NCBI RefSeq assembly: GCF_023898315.1
Contig: NC_064625.1
Location: 102,782,269 to 102,846,268 of the forward strand
DNA from: Schistocerca nitens
Lineage: Eukaryota > Arthropoda > Insecta > Orthoptera > Acrididae
Direction of reading: 5' to 3'
DNA length: 64,000 nucleotides
Part shown: positions 49,044 to 59,142 of the stretch, in pieces
Position numbering within the stretch: position 1 is the first letter of the stretch
Layout: the number at the start of each line of letters is the position of its first letter
Notes under the pieces: model-generated
What the model was told of the DNA's origin: nothing
Seen by the model: the letters and a program-made list of their open reading frames with translations, nothing else
Database searches by the model: none
Position numbers and translations under genes: made by a program

Positions 49044-49758
49044 ACTGAGGCGAGAAAAGGCAGGGGATGCCTCCTGGTATCATGTCGTACCTCCGTTTGC
49101 TCGCCGCAGTGCCCAAACTCCGCATGGCGTGAACAAGTCGTTGTAATCCCCCTGCTGAAGTAGTGAGCCGCGCTGTCTCTGTAGCAGTTCGTAATTGCGA
49201 AAGTGTTTCCGACGCAGGATTCTGTGCGCGAACTGGCCTCGATTGTGTCCCACAAATGTTCGATGGGATTCATATCGGGCCATCTGGGTGGGCAAATCTT
49301 TCGCTCAAATTCTCCAGAATGTTCTTCGAACCGATTGCGAACAGTTGTGGCCCTGTGACATGCTATCGTTTGGTTAACATCCGACCAGGCCACGGTTTTC
49401 GAGTCGTCTAGGGTCCAACAGATACGGTCAAGAGCCCAGGAGAGGTGCTGCCGTCGATGTCGTGCTGTTAGCAAAGGCTCTCACGTCGGTCGTCTGCTGC
49501 CGTAGCCCACTAATGTCAAATTCCGTCGCTCTGCCCTAGCGGATACGTTCGTCGTACGTCCCACATTGATTTCTGCTGTTATTTCATACGGTGTTGCTTG
49601 TCTGTTAGTACTGACAACTCTAGCAAACGCCGCTGCTTTCGGTCGTTAAGTGAAGACTATTGACCACTGCGTTCTCCGTGGTGCGAGGTAATGCCTGAAA
49701 TTTGGAATTCTCGTCAGTCTTGTCGCTGTGGTTCTCGGAACGTTGAATTCCGTAATTA

Positions 49759-51095
49759 CGAGGGCAGTTCAATAAGTAATGCAACACATTTTTTTTCTGA
49801 AACAGGGGTTGTTTTATTCAGCATTGAAATACACCAGGTTATTCCCCAATCTTTTAGCTACACAACACTATTTTTCAACGTAATCTCCATTCAATGCTAC
49901 GGCCTTACGCCACCTTGAAATGAGGGCCTGTATGCCTGCACGGTACCATTCCACTGGTCGATGTCGGAGCCAACGTCGTACTGCATCGATAACTTCATCA
50001 TCCGCGTAGTGCCTCCCACGGATTGCGTCCTTCATTGGGCCGAACATATGGAAATCCGACGGTGCGAGATCGGGGCTGTAGGGTGCATGAGGAAGAACAG
50101 TCCACTGAAGTTTTGTGAGCTCCTCTCGGGTGTGAAGACTTGTGTGAGGTCTTGCGTTGTCATGAAGAAGGAGAAGATCGTTCTGATTTTGGTGCCTACG
50201 AAGACGCTGAAGTCGTTTCTTCAATTTCTGAAGAGTAGCACAATACACTTCAGAACTGATCGTTTGACCATGGGGAAGGACATCGAACAGAATAACCCCT
50301 TCAGCGTCCCAGAAGACTGTAACCATGACTTTACCGGCTGAGGGTATGGCTTTAAACTTTTTCTTGGTAGGGGAGTGGGTGTGGCGCCACTCCATTGATT
50401 GCCGTTTTGTTTCAGGTTCGAAGTGATGAACCCATGTTTCATCGCCTGTAACAATCTTTGACAAGAAATTGTCACCCTCAGCCACATGACGAGCAAGCAA
50501 TTCCGCACTGATGGTTCTCCTTTGCTCTTTATGGTGTTCGGTTAGACAACGAGGGACCCAGCGGGAACAAACCTTTGAATATCCCAACTGGTGAACAATT
50601 GTGACAGCACTACCAACAGAGATGTCAAGTTGAGCACTGAGTTGTTTGATGGTGATCCGTCGATCATCTCGGACGAGTGTGTTCGCACGCTCCGCCATTG
50701 CAGGAGTCACAGCTGTGCACGGCCGGCCCGCACGCGGGAGATCAGACAGTCTTGCTTGACCTTGCGGCGATGATGACACACGCTTTGCCCAACGACTCAC
50801 CGTGCTTTTGTCCACTGCCAGATCACCGTAGACATTCTGCAAGCGCCTATGAATATCTGAGATGCCCTGGTTTTCCGCCAAAACAAACTCGATCACTGCC
50901 CGTTGTTTGCCACGTACATCCGTTACAGACGCCATTTCAACAGCTCCGTACAGCGCTGCCACCTGTCGGAAGTCAATGAAACTATACGAGACGAAGCGGG
51001 AATGTTTGAAATTATTCCACAAGAAATGTCCGGTTTTTTCAACCAAAATTGGCCGAGAAAAAAAATGTGTTGCGTTAGTTACTGAATTGCCCTCG
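49759..51095 (-). mobile_element. Complete mariner element (1337 bp)
   Basis: Inverted repeats: 'CGAGGGCAGTTCAATAAGTA' and, from the other end, 'CGAGGGCAATTCAGTAACTA', both continuing A.GCAACACATTTTTTTT (about 38 bp with a few mismatches). TA duplications lie at 49757-49758 and 51096-51097. One uninterrupted transposase gene on the minus strand has untranslated arms of about 160 bp and 109 bp. All visible parts needed for movement are present. Confidence 0.95.
49868..50935 (-). CDS. Mariner transposase (355 aa, intact)
   Basis: This nuclear DDD transposase performs TA-targeted cut-and-paste. The start is 'MASVTDVRGKQRAVIEFVLA'; the frame is open 67 codons further upstream, but that part translates the inverted repeat. 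The first HTH covers about residues 9-52 ('SDIHRRLQNVYGDLAVDKST'), the second about 95-122 ('TIKQLSAQLDISVGSAVTIV'), and the linker motif is 'SRWVPRCLTEHHK' (WVPHEL-type) at about 124-136. The catalytic triad is Asp165 (TGDETWVHH), Asp259 (LLHDNARPH) and Asp294 (YSPDLAPSDF), with exactly 34 residues between the last two, the mariner D34D pattern. No stops or frameshifts are present, and the length is normal (about 345-355 aa). Confidence 0.95.
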   Translation of the reverse strand: MASVTDVRGKQRAVIEFVLAENQGISDIHRRLQNVYGDLAVDKSTVSRWAKRVSSSPQGQARLSDLPRAGRPCTAVTPAMAERANTLVRDDRRITIKQLSAQLDISVGSAVTIVHQLGYSKVCSRWVPRCLTEHHKEQRRTISAELLARHVAEGDNFLSKIVTGDETWVHHFEPETKRQSMEWRHTHSPTKKKFKAIPSAGKVMVTVFWDAEGVILFDVLPHGQTISSEVYCATLQKLKKRLQRLRRHQNQNDLLLLHDNARPHTSLHTREELTKLQWTVLPHAPYSPDLAPSDFHMFGPMKDAIRGRHYADDEVIDAVRRWLRHRPVEWYRAGIQALISRWRKAVALNGDYVEK

Positions 51096-51360
51096 TATTT
51101 CCTAAATGGAATCTCCCATGCGTCTAGCACCAACATCCATTCCGCGTTCAGAATCTGTTGATTCCCGTCGTGCCGCCATAATCACGTCGGAAACCTTTCC
51201 ATATGAGTCACCTGAGTACAAACGACAGCTTCGGCCAAGCACTACGTTTTCATACTTTGCGTGCATGATACTGTCGCCATCAGAATGTACATATGGCTAT
51301 CCGATGACTGTTTGTCACCTCAGTGAACGTAACTCCTTCCGAGCAGGCCATGAAGGCAAA

Positions 51361-51680
51361 AGGTAGCGACCGGCCGCCATGTCATCCTCAGCCCATAGGC
51401 GTCACTGGATGGGGATATGGAGGGGCATGTGGTGGCATGTGGTCAGCACACCGCTCTCCCGGCCGTATGTCAGTTTCCGAGACCGGAGCCGCTACTTTTC
51501 AATCAAGTAGCTCCTCAGTTTGCCTCGCAAGGGCTGAGTGCACCCCGCTTGCCAACAGCGCTCGGCAGACCGGATAGTCACCCATCCAAGTGCTAGCCCA
51601 GCCCGACAGCGCTTAACTTCGGTGATCTGACGGGAACCGGTGTTACCACTACGGCAAGGCCGTTGCCCCACAGTGATTGT
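51361..51680 (-). mobile_element. 5S rRNA-derived SINE
   Basis: On the minus strand from about 51680: 'CAACGGCCTTGCCGTAGTGG', then 'CAGATCACCGAAGTTAAGCG', then 'CTGGGCTAGCACTTGGATGG', then 'GTGACTATCCGGTCTGCC'. These are the helix II/III and internal-promoter blocks of 5S rRNA (gatcaccgaagttaagc, then ttagtacttggatggg in typical 5S). The similarity fades after about 110 bp, and an unrelated body follows ('GGGTGCACTCAGCCCTTGCG', 'GAGGAGCTACTTGATTG', 'GGGAGAGCGGTGTGCTGACC'). 5S-headed SINEs are known in several animal groups. The body argues against a simple 5S pseudogene. Confidence 0.85.
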
Positions 51681-51689
51681 AGCCATAAG

Positions 51690-53010
51690 GTAAACGACGT
51701 TCAACGACTGAGCCACTGGTTCAGTGAACAACTCAACTGACTGGGACCTGTGTTCGATTCTCTGGTGCATCCTGCATGGTTTTTTTAATGTTTCCATGTA
51801 TATTTCTTTCTTTGGCAACAATAAGAAGGTTAATAAGAGAAGTATATAAGAAGTAATAACAAGGTAGGGAAATCAATTTCTCAAACAACGTGGATTAGAA
51901 AAGAATTAAAAATTTAATCCTGGTTGCTTTACAAGGGCACTTCCTACTCTCTCACGTTTCAAACGTATTCGCAATTGCGAATAAGGACTGCCATCAGCTA
52001 TAGAATGGAATGACGACAGTGAAACTTTGTGGCGGATCCGGACTCGAACAAAGGCGGAAGTGCCGTCGGAACGAAACAAAATTTTAATGTAGACCTCCAC
52101 GCGCGGTATATTCACAGGTCAGCCGGCTCGTCAGAAATCAAAATTGAGTTGACGTTTGCGAACTATATAAGATTCTTTATGAGTTGTACCTCGCTTAAGT
52201 TATTTGGACCATGGGAAACAAAATGGCGGCTATTTGAAAAGAAATAGGGTTTTTTCATCGATTTTTCGACTTCGTCGGCCAAGTAAAAATATTTATAATT
52301 GATGATGGATCGGAATAAAGGTGGTACATCTCTTAGACAATTTAGTTAGCTTCGTCGGAAACAAAGAATCATGCCAATCGGTTCAGTAGATTTGAAGTTA
52401 CCATATCGCGCGATAAAAAGTCATTTCGAGAAAAACGCGTTTGAAGTTTTTACTACATATAAATGCAATATTATGCAACTTACGTTCAATCTGCTATTCC
52501 GGGTCCATAAACTAGTCCTTCCTCTTCCTCATAGAGGGCGTTCTGCTCGATCTGGGCCATCCTGCGCTGCTCCAGAGCCGCTTGTACGGCCGGTGACAAG
52601 CGGTTTTCGGCCGCTTGAATCCGGTGGTCGTCAGAGTGCTTGGCGAACTGCGTCGAATAGAGTCCCACGGTGACGTCCATAGTTGTCATGGTCTTTAGCT
52701 TCGTTGAAGCTGCTCACTGCCAGGAAAGTCGCAATCTCCACAGTCTTTGCACAAGAAAGCAAATGATTGGGGGCTAACTTCCAAACACACACGTTGAAAC
52801 TTTCATTTGAATTTTGTATGTTTCATCCCAAACACCGGTATAATAACTTGTCCTCCGAAAGAAAAAAACGTGGGGGGAAAGGCCGATTTCCGTTCCGTAT
52901 TCGGAAAAACCGTTCCAGGGGTGGATTCTAAACACTTTTACGGATTAAAAAAATGAGATTTAAAAAAAAAAGATTTTTTGAACGAAAAGACAGTAGACCT
53001 CCCCTTAAGT
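51690..53010. other. Unassigned repeat-like stretch with one small open frame
   Basis: A minus-strand frame of 67 codons (52486-52689) reads 'MTTMDVTVGLYSTQFAKHSD' and 'ALEQRRMAQIEQNALYEEEE', ending 'GLVYGPGIAD'. It has the composition of real protein (charged helix, E-run) and may be a terminal exon of a transposon or host gene, but I do not recognise it. Pyrimidine runs and 'CAATTGCG' near 51970 are the only other marks. Confidence 0.35.
52486..52689 (-). CDS. Small hypothetical open frame, 67 aa
   Basis: Not recognised. It has an amphipathic, charged helix-like middle ('RLSPAVQAALEQRRMAQIEQ'), an acidic stretch, and ends '...VYGPGIAD'. Codon composition is GC-rich, while the flanks are AT-rich, which is the main reason to list it. 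It has no known motif, no signal peptide and no visible splice context I can defend. It could be a fragment of an unrecognised mobile element. Confidence 0.3.
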   Translation of the reverse strand: MTTMDVTVGLYSTQFAKHSDDHRIQAAENRLSPAVQAALEQRRMAQIEQNALYEEEEGLVYGPGIAD

Positions 53011-53019
53011 ATTGTTGCA

Positions 53020-53775
53020 TTAACAACCGGTGTAAACGCCATAATTTTGAATCCAAGCATGCTAGTGTGAATGCACTGTGTTGCAGAGATGCCGGATGTT
53101 AGTTTGTGGGCTTGAGTTCCATGCCTGTTCCAATTGGTCGGTCCAATACAGGGACGGTTAATCCTGCTTGTGGATGACGCTCGTCCGGTTATGACCCGTA
53201 TGCGTTCTATTGAAGCCAGATCTGGTGATGAACAGACTAAGTCAACATATAGACACTCATTAGAGCATGTTGGGTTACAACAGCAGTATGTGGGCGAGCA
53301 TATGCTGTCCAGCAACACCCTCTGGAATGCTGTTCTATGAATGGAAGCACAACAGGTCGAATCACCAGACTGACCCACAAATTTGTAGTCAGTGTATCTG
53401 GGATAAGACGAGAGTGCTTCTGCTGTCATACGAAATTGTACCTCTGACTATAACTCAAGGTGTAGATTCACTGTAGCATGCAGGTAGATTGGTTGCACGC
53501 CCTCATCTGGCCTCCTCCAAGAAACGACCATTACTGGCACTGAGGCAGAACCAGCTTTCATCAGAAAACACGACATACCCTCCTCTGAGCTGTCGTTTGA
53601 CACCACTGAAGTCGCAAGTGACGGTAGTTTGGGTTCAGTGGAATGCACTCTACAGGGCGTCTGGCTAGGTGTTGCCCTAGAAGTAACCGATTCGTGCCAG
53701 TTCGTTGTGTCACTGTGGTGTTCAAATTGATGCTGCAGATGCAGTACGATGAACCACAGCCGTATGCCGAAGAGG
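53020..53775 (-). pseudogene. Tc1-like transposase relic (family D relative)
   Basis: On the minus strand the region related to 1-480 recurs in degraded form: 'TGATGAAAGCTGGTTCTGCC', reading DESWFCLS, and upstream matches around 53600-53760 ('CGACTTCAGTGGTGTCAA', against 'GGACTTCAGTAGTGTCAA' at the window start). 53020-53460 carries further degraded core sequence without a clear motif. Many breaks. It ends where the SINE tail begins at about 53776. Confidence 0.55.
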
Positions 53776-54010
53776 GCATGGATGTGTATGTTGTCCTTAG
53801 GTTGGTTAGGGTTGGGTAGTTCTAAGTTCTAGGGGACTGATAACCTCAGAAGTTAGGTCCCATAGTGCTCAGAGCCATTTGAACCATTTTTAGGCGTCTG
53901 TAGCCGTCAACGTATTTCTAAGTTCTAGGCGACTGATAACCTCAGAAGTTAAGACCCATAGTGCTCAGAGCCATTTGAACCATTTTTAGGCGTCTGTAGC
54001 CGTCAATGTA

Positions 54011-55432
54011 CACTCCTGGAAATTGAAATAAGAACACCGTGAATTCATTGTCCCAGGAAGGGGAAACTTTATTGACACATTCCTGGGGTCAGATACATCA
54101 CATGATCACACTGACAGAACCACAGGCACATAGACACAGGCAACAGAGCATGCACAATGTCGGCACTAGTACAGTGTATATCCACCTTTCGCAGCAATGC
54201 AGGCTGCTATTCTCCCATGGAGACGATCGTAGAGATGCTGGATATAGTCCTGTGGAACGGCTTGCCATGCCATTTCCACCTGGCGCCTCAGTTGGACCAG
54301 CGTTCGTGCTGGACGTGCAGACCGCGTGAGACGACGCTTCATCCAGTCCCAAACATGCTCAATGGGGGACAGATCCGGAGATCTTGCTGGCCAGGGTAGT
54401 TGACTTACACCTTCTAGAGCACGTTGGGTGGCACGGGATACATGCGGACGTGCATTGTCCTGTTGGAACAGCAAGTTCCCTTGCCGGTCTAGGAATGGTA
54501 GAACGATGGGTTCGATGACGGTTTGGATGTACCGTGCACTATTCAGTGTCCCCTCGACGATCACCAGTGGTGTACGGTCAGTGTAGGAGATCGCTCCCCA
54601 CACCATGATGCCAGGTGTTGGCCCTGTGTGCCTCGGTCGTATGCAGTCCTGATTGTGGCGCTCACCTACACGGCGCCAAACACGCATACGACCATCATTG
54701 GCACCAAGGCAGAAGCGACTCTCATCGCTGAAGACGACACGTCTCCATTCGTCCCTCCATTCACGCCTGTCGCGACACCACTGGAGGCGGGCTGCACGAT
54801 GTTGGGGCGTGAGCGGAAGACGGCCTAACGGTGTGCGGGACCGTAGCCCAGCTTCATGGAGACGGTTGCAAATGGTCCTCGCCGATACCCCAGGAGCAAC
54901 AGTGTCCCTAATTTGCTGGGAAGTGGCGGTGCGGTCCCCTACGGCACTGCGTAAGATCCTACGGTCTTGGCGTGCATCCGTGCGTCGCTGCGGTCCGGTC
55001 CCAGGTCGACGGGCACGTGCACCTTCCGCCGACCACTGGCGACAACATCGATGTACTGTGGAGACCTCACGCCCCACGTGTTGAGCAATTCGGCGGTACG
55101 TCCACCTGGCCTCCCGCATGCCCACTATACGCCCTCGCTCAAAGTCCGTCAACTGCACATACGGTTCACGTCCACGCTGTCGCGGCATGCTACCAGTGTT
55201 AAAGACTGCGATGGAGCTCCGTATGCCACGGCAAACTGGCTGACACTGACGGCGGCGGTGCACAAATGCTGCGCAGCTAGCGCCATTCGATGGCCAACAC
55301 CGCGGTTCCTGGTGTGTCCGCTGTGCCGTGCGTGTGATCATTGCTTGTACAGCCCTCTCGCAGTGTCCGAAGCAAGTATGGTGGGTCTGACACACCGGTG
55401 TCAATGTGTTCTTTTTTCCATTTCCAGGAGTG
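54011..55432 (-). mobile_element. Tc1-like transposon family A, copy 2, complete (1422 bp)
   Basis: Ends are the same as in copy 1 (CACTCCTGGAAAT), with TA at 54009-54010 and 55433-55434. The target is the junction between two SINE-tail repeat units. It is 40 bp longer than copy 1, owing to a block 'AGAACCACAGGCACATAGAC' and following bases near 54116-54155, just downstream of the transposase stop. It looks recently inserted. Confidence 0.95.
54166..55188 (-). CDS. Tc1-like transposase, family A copy 2 (340 aa, intact)
   Basis: Same architecture as copy 1: paired HTH, then core with Asp155 (FSDESRF), Asp244 (QQDNARPH) and Glu277 (SPIEHVW), with 32 residues between the last two. By direct comparison it differs from copy 1 at about ten positions (for example G29R, R107C, N154S, G204D, P264L), about 97% identity. 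The start is 'MPRQRGREPYVQLTDFERGR'. No disruption. Both copies would be catalytically plausible if the shorter spacing is tolerated. Confidence 0.95.
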   Translation of the reverse strand: MPRQRGREPYVQLTDFERGRIVGMREARWTYRRIAQHVGREVSTVHRCCRQWSAEGARARRPGTGPQRRTDARQDRRILRSAVGDRTATSQQIRDTVAPGVSARTICNRLHEAGLRSRTPLGRLPLTPQHRAARLQWCRDRREWRDEWRRVVFSDESRFCLGANDGRMRVWRRVGERHNQDCIRPRHTGPTPGIMVWGAISYTDRTPLVIVEGTLNSARYIQTVIEPIVLPFLDRQGNLLFQQDNARPHVSRATQRALEGVSQLPWPARSPDLSPIEHVWDWMKRRLTRSARPARTLVQLRRQVEMAWQAVPQDYIQHLYDRLHGRIAACIAAKGGYTLY

Positions 55433-55603
55433 TATTTCTAAGTTCTAGGGGACTGATAACCTCAGAAGTTAAGTCCCATAGTGCTCAGAGCCATTTGAAC
55501 CATTTTTAGGCGTCTGTAGCCGTCAACGTATTTCTAAGTTCTAGGGGACTGATAACCTCAGAAGTTAAGTCCCATAGTGCTCAGAGCCATTTGAACCATA
55601 TGC

Positions 55604-56750
55604 CAAAGACGCCTGTCTTTCCTCCCGGTAGTGCCCCCGGGGGATTCGCCACTTTTGGCGGGTTTGTGCTTGGCTACCACGGGGCCCCAGCCTTCTCAGT
55701 GCTTTTCTCCTTCCCTGCTGCATGTCTATCCTCTTGCTGTTCTTTTTCCCCTCCCTTGGGGAACATGTCTTGGATGTCATTGGGAATGTTCTGCATTGTC
55801 TGTCACTGACGTAATAACAGTCTAACAGTCTCACCTCTTTTTTTTCCCTTTTCTTTCCCTTGACCTTCGATCCCCTCCTCCACCTGGGCCTTTGAGGTTC
55901 CTCTTTTTCTTCTTACCCCCTGTGCGCTCCTGAAGGCCGGACCGCGCGTCTGACGTGTAACAGGTGACTGGGTAATGCCTAATTCCCAGCCCGGGTCGAC
56001 AGGTAGGGTTCACACATACCTCCTGGTAAAGGCCAGGCCCAGGGAGGAGTGATTGCCTGAGCCGCAACCTTCCCAAACCGCCTAATGGTCCCTCTGTCAG
56101 ATGTCTGGGAGGTGTGACCCGAGGTGCGAACAGTCACCTAAGGCGAGTGCACCCTCTTGTGAAGGGGGCCTCCAGTTGGAAGAAGCACGCTATCAGAGAC
56201 GCTGGCAATCGTGGGGGATTTTCTCGCAATGAGTGAATCATCTTCCCAATCAACATATACAAAATGTAAACGTAATAAGGCTAATGATTCGAAGATCCTT
56301 CTCACTAATGATTCGAAGAGCCATCCCACTGTACAATGGTTCCTTGTCGTCTCATGTACTGAAAATGGTCAGTCCTTCGCCACAGTAAATTTGTTCATTA
56401 TTCGGAAAGGTGTTGATGCAATTGCTGGCCCTATGAAATCCTGCTCTCGTTTAGGGAATGGCACTTTGCTTTTTGAGACTGCTTCTGATTCTTAAGCACA
56501 ACAACTGCTTGCTGCCAAACTTCGCCACAGCTACCCTGTTCGTGTCGAGGCCTGTATTACTTTGAATTCCCGTGGTGTAATTTACACCAGGCTGTTCGAT
56601 GGTCTAACTGAGGCCGAAATCCAATCTTACCTCTCTGATCAGGGTGTCATTGCCGTCCATCATGTAAAGAAAAAGATAGATTCCTCCTTACTGCCCACCT
56701 GCACTCTTTTCCTCACCTTCGATAGAGTGGTGCTGCCATCCAAGATCCCC
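55604..56750 (+). mobile_element. LINE 5' region and ORF1 remnant
   Basis: A GC-rich 5' UTR-like stretch ('CTTGGCTACCACGGGGCCCC', as in the LINE at 41757) precedes an ORF1 remnant around 56211-56750: 'WFLVVSCTENGQSFATVNLF', 'YTRLFDGLTEAEIQSYLSDQ', 'GVIAVHHVKKKIDSSLLPTC' and 'TLFLTFDRVVLPSKI'. This is the RRM-like region of a LINE gag protein. A stop breaks it after 'LFETASDS'. It stops at 56750, where a second 5' UTR begins, so two LINE copies lie head-to-tail. Confidence 0.7.
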
Positions 56751-59045
56751 TCTGTGGGTCCGGGGATTAGAATAGGCCCAAGGTATTCCTGCCTGTCGTA
56801 AGAGGCGACTAAAAGGAGTCACACGTTTCAGCATTTATGTGATGGTCTCCTGTAGGGTTTGACCTCCAAACTTTTTCCGAACAGTGAGCCAATTCCGGAA
56901 GGGCACCTTAAATGATGTATAGTGTCCATCATGTGCTGAGACCTCTCGCACGCTTTGTCGACATGGATCTGCACTCCTGGTCATTCTCCAGCTGTTGGGG
57001 TGCGTTTCCCTTCATCCTCTGTGCATTATCGCTTTTTGTGTTATCGACTAAAACGGACTTCTTAGCTCGTTTGCGCCTGATATTCAGCATGGTAGCCAGT
57101 CTGTTGTGGTGTGGCCGCCATGTACCCTGTTAGTTGTAGCCCTCTGACCACATAGGGATCGCTCTTCTGATGGCTTTGCCATTAACTCCCCACATATGTC
57201 AAGGAGGTAGATGCCCGGCACCCTCGGTCATCGGGACTCCTGGCAATGGCCATCCTGCCAGGAGACCTTTGCTGCGGCTGGGTAGCGCCTGTTTGGAGGG
57301 CCCCTGGTCGGAGTGGGTGGCATCAGGGCGGATGACATGCCATGAAGCATTATACGTCATCTTTTGCTGGTGCTCAGACACCAGCAGTCTCTAAGTGGCC
57401 AAGGTCTAACTTTAACGCTAAGAAATAAGACCCCAAATCGTTCCCCCACCCCCACTGCCCACACTATGGGAGAAACGTCAGACTAAGGATGGCAGTGAAG
57501 CTTATTCACGCAGGTACCTCATACATGTGAGAGTTAATGGGGAATCTCTCTTGTCAATGAAACCTCAGTTTTTTGTGGAGCATTTAGAGGACAAGTTTGG
57601 GGAGGTGGAGGGCTTGTCCAAAATGCGGTCAGGGTCGGTCTTGATCAAAACAATATCCTCTGCCCAGTCATGGGCATGACGAGCCTGTGACAAGCTGGGG
57701 GATGTTTCTGTTTCTATCGCGCTCCATAAGAGCTTAAATACGGTCCAGGGTATAATATTCACAGGGACCTTCTTTTGCAGTCTGATGATGAGCTGCACGC
57801 CAATTTAGAGGAGCGAGGTGTCCATTTCGTCTGGCGCGTCCACTGGGGTCTGAGGGATAATCAGGATGCCACCAGTGCCTTCATCTTGGCCTTCAAATGT
57901 GACACACTAACCGAGAAGGTCAAAGTGATGGTCTACCACTGTGATGTAAAGCCATATATCCCTCCTCCAATGCTGTGCTTTAAGTGCTGGAAGTACGGCC
58001 ATATGTCTTCCTGCTGTACCTCCAGCATCATATGTCGAGATTGTGGACTTCCATCCCATCCCAATACTCCATGTGCTCCGCCTCCCATCTGTGTCAACTG
58101 TGGACAGCGTCATTCCCCTTGCTCACCAGACTGCAAGATTTTACAGTTAGAAAGGAAAATCATAGAATACAAGACCCTGGACCGACTGACGAACACTGAG
58201 GCGTACACTGAGGAAATCTGAGCACCTACATCCTGTGGCTGTGATCTCCTCTTATGGTGCCACTACGAGAACAGTTGTAGCCCCATCAGATCCCCGAGTT
58301 CCAGTCGGCTCTCAGAGGTGGAAAGCTACACCTGCCCCCTTGATGGTGAGGGCCACTTCCCTCCCTGATGCTCCTGCACCACCTACCTTGGGAGCACTGT
58401 CCCCTAGCCACTGGGGACACCAGTCCCCACTTCTCAGCTGGAGCATAAGTCTTCTCACTAGGAAGGGGCCCATTGGGTTACTCCCAGGTTTCTGCTAGTG
58501 GGTAAGATGACACCCACCAGTGGCTGAAGTGTCCAAAAGCAGACGATCGTAGGGCTTCACGATCATCCTCAGTCCTGGAGACTGAATCAATGAAGCCCTC
58601 CCAGCCACACAAACCTAAGGGGTAGCAAGAGAAACCTAAAAATAAAAAGTCCCCCAAGAACCAAGGCACTGTGGAAGCACCCACAACACCACTACCTACA
58701 AGCTCGGCGGATAAGGTTGCGATTCTGGCGTCCACTGAGGACCTACATCTCACTGGATCCTCAGACACAATGGATATAGACTACTCAGGCAATAAGTCGG
58801 TGGCAGCAGGTGACCCTGAGGCGTGGGCTGCCTCATTGAGTGTTTCATGCATTCCCAGTATCACAATCACGTAATCCTCCAGTGGAGTTGCGGCGGTTTG
58901 TCCACCACCTGGCTGAGCTACGGCAACAAGCTTAACACCTGCTTTCTGCATTGCCCTCCAGGAAACCTGGTTCCTAGCAATGTGGACCCCTGCCCTTTGC
59001 AGCTACAGAACTTTAGCGAATATAATAGTGTCAGGTGGAGTTTGC

Positions 59046-59048
<3 letters not shown>
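56751..59048 (+). mobile_element. Second LINE copy: 5' UTR, broken ORF1, endonuclease start
   Basis: The 5' UTR resembles 42150-42560 ('GGGTTTGACCTCCA', 'GGAGTGGGTGG.ATCAGGGCGGA'). ORF1 pieces (about 57480-58221) show 'HLEDKFGEVEGLSKMRSGSV' in shifted frames, 'AFILAFKCDTLTEKVKVMVY', and three knuckles: 'CFKCWKYGHMSSCC', 'CRDCGLPSHPNTPC' and 'CVNCGQRHSPCSPDC'. The endonuclease starts near 58870 ('VILQWSCGG', then 'ALQETWFL' by frame), and the copy is lost at the (TA)n. It is dead. Confidence 0.8.

Positions 59049-59049
<1 letters not shown>

Positions 59050-59138
<89 letters not shown>
59050..59138. repeat. (TA)n microsatellite
   Basis: About 44 TA units between the truncated LINE and the next element. 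It generates meaningless Ile/Tyr runs in open frames on both strands. Confidence 0.98.

Positions 59139-59142
<4 letters not shown>

Larger units (their letters stand above)
49044..51325 (-). mobile_element. Tc1-like relic (family E) carrying a mariner
   Basis: Ends 'CACTGAGGCGA' (49044) and its reverse complement 'CACCTCAGTG' (about 51314-51325) pair. The minus strand at 49040-49474 shows the core end 'PPRWPDMNPIEHLWDTIEAS' with catalytic Glu. The catalytic middle is largely deleted. The N-terminal side lies beyond the mariner (about 51098-51180; 'SDVIMAARRESTDSERGMDV', then '..AGRMGDSI'). The mariner inserted at TA at 49757-49758/51096-51097. It is dead. Confidence 0.75.
53776..55601 (+). 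repeat. SINE-tail tandem repeat (period 96 bp, four units) split by a Tc1-like element
   Basis: A SINE body ('GGGCATGGATGTGTATGTTG') leads into units starting TCTAAGTTCTAGG at 53821, 53917, 55437 and 55533. Each holds 'GACTGATAACCTCAGAAGTT', the SINE tail 'AGAGCCATTTGAACCATTTT', and then 'TAGGCGTCTGTAGCCGTCAA' (not SINE). Spacing is 96 bp on both sides of the 54011-55432 transposon, so the four units were contiguous before it inserted. This is a minisatellite built from a SINE 3' end plus a short flank. Confidence 0.88.

Noticed and set aside
49868-51136. A 422-aa version of the mariner transposase
   Set aside because: The first 67 codons read through the inverted repeat and flank; the internal Met gives the normal mariner length.
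51555-51680. Possible 5S rRNA gene
   Set aside because: Similarity fades before the 3' stem and a SINE-like body follows without a T-run terminator.
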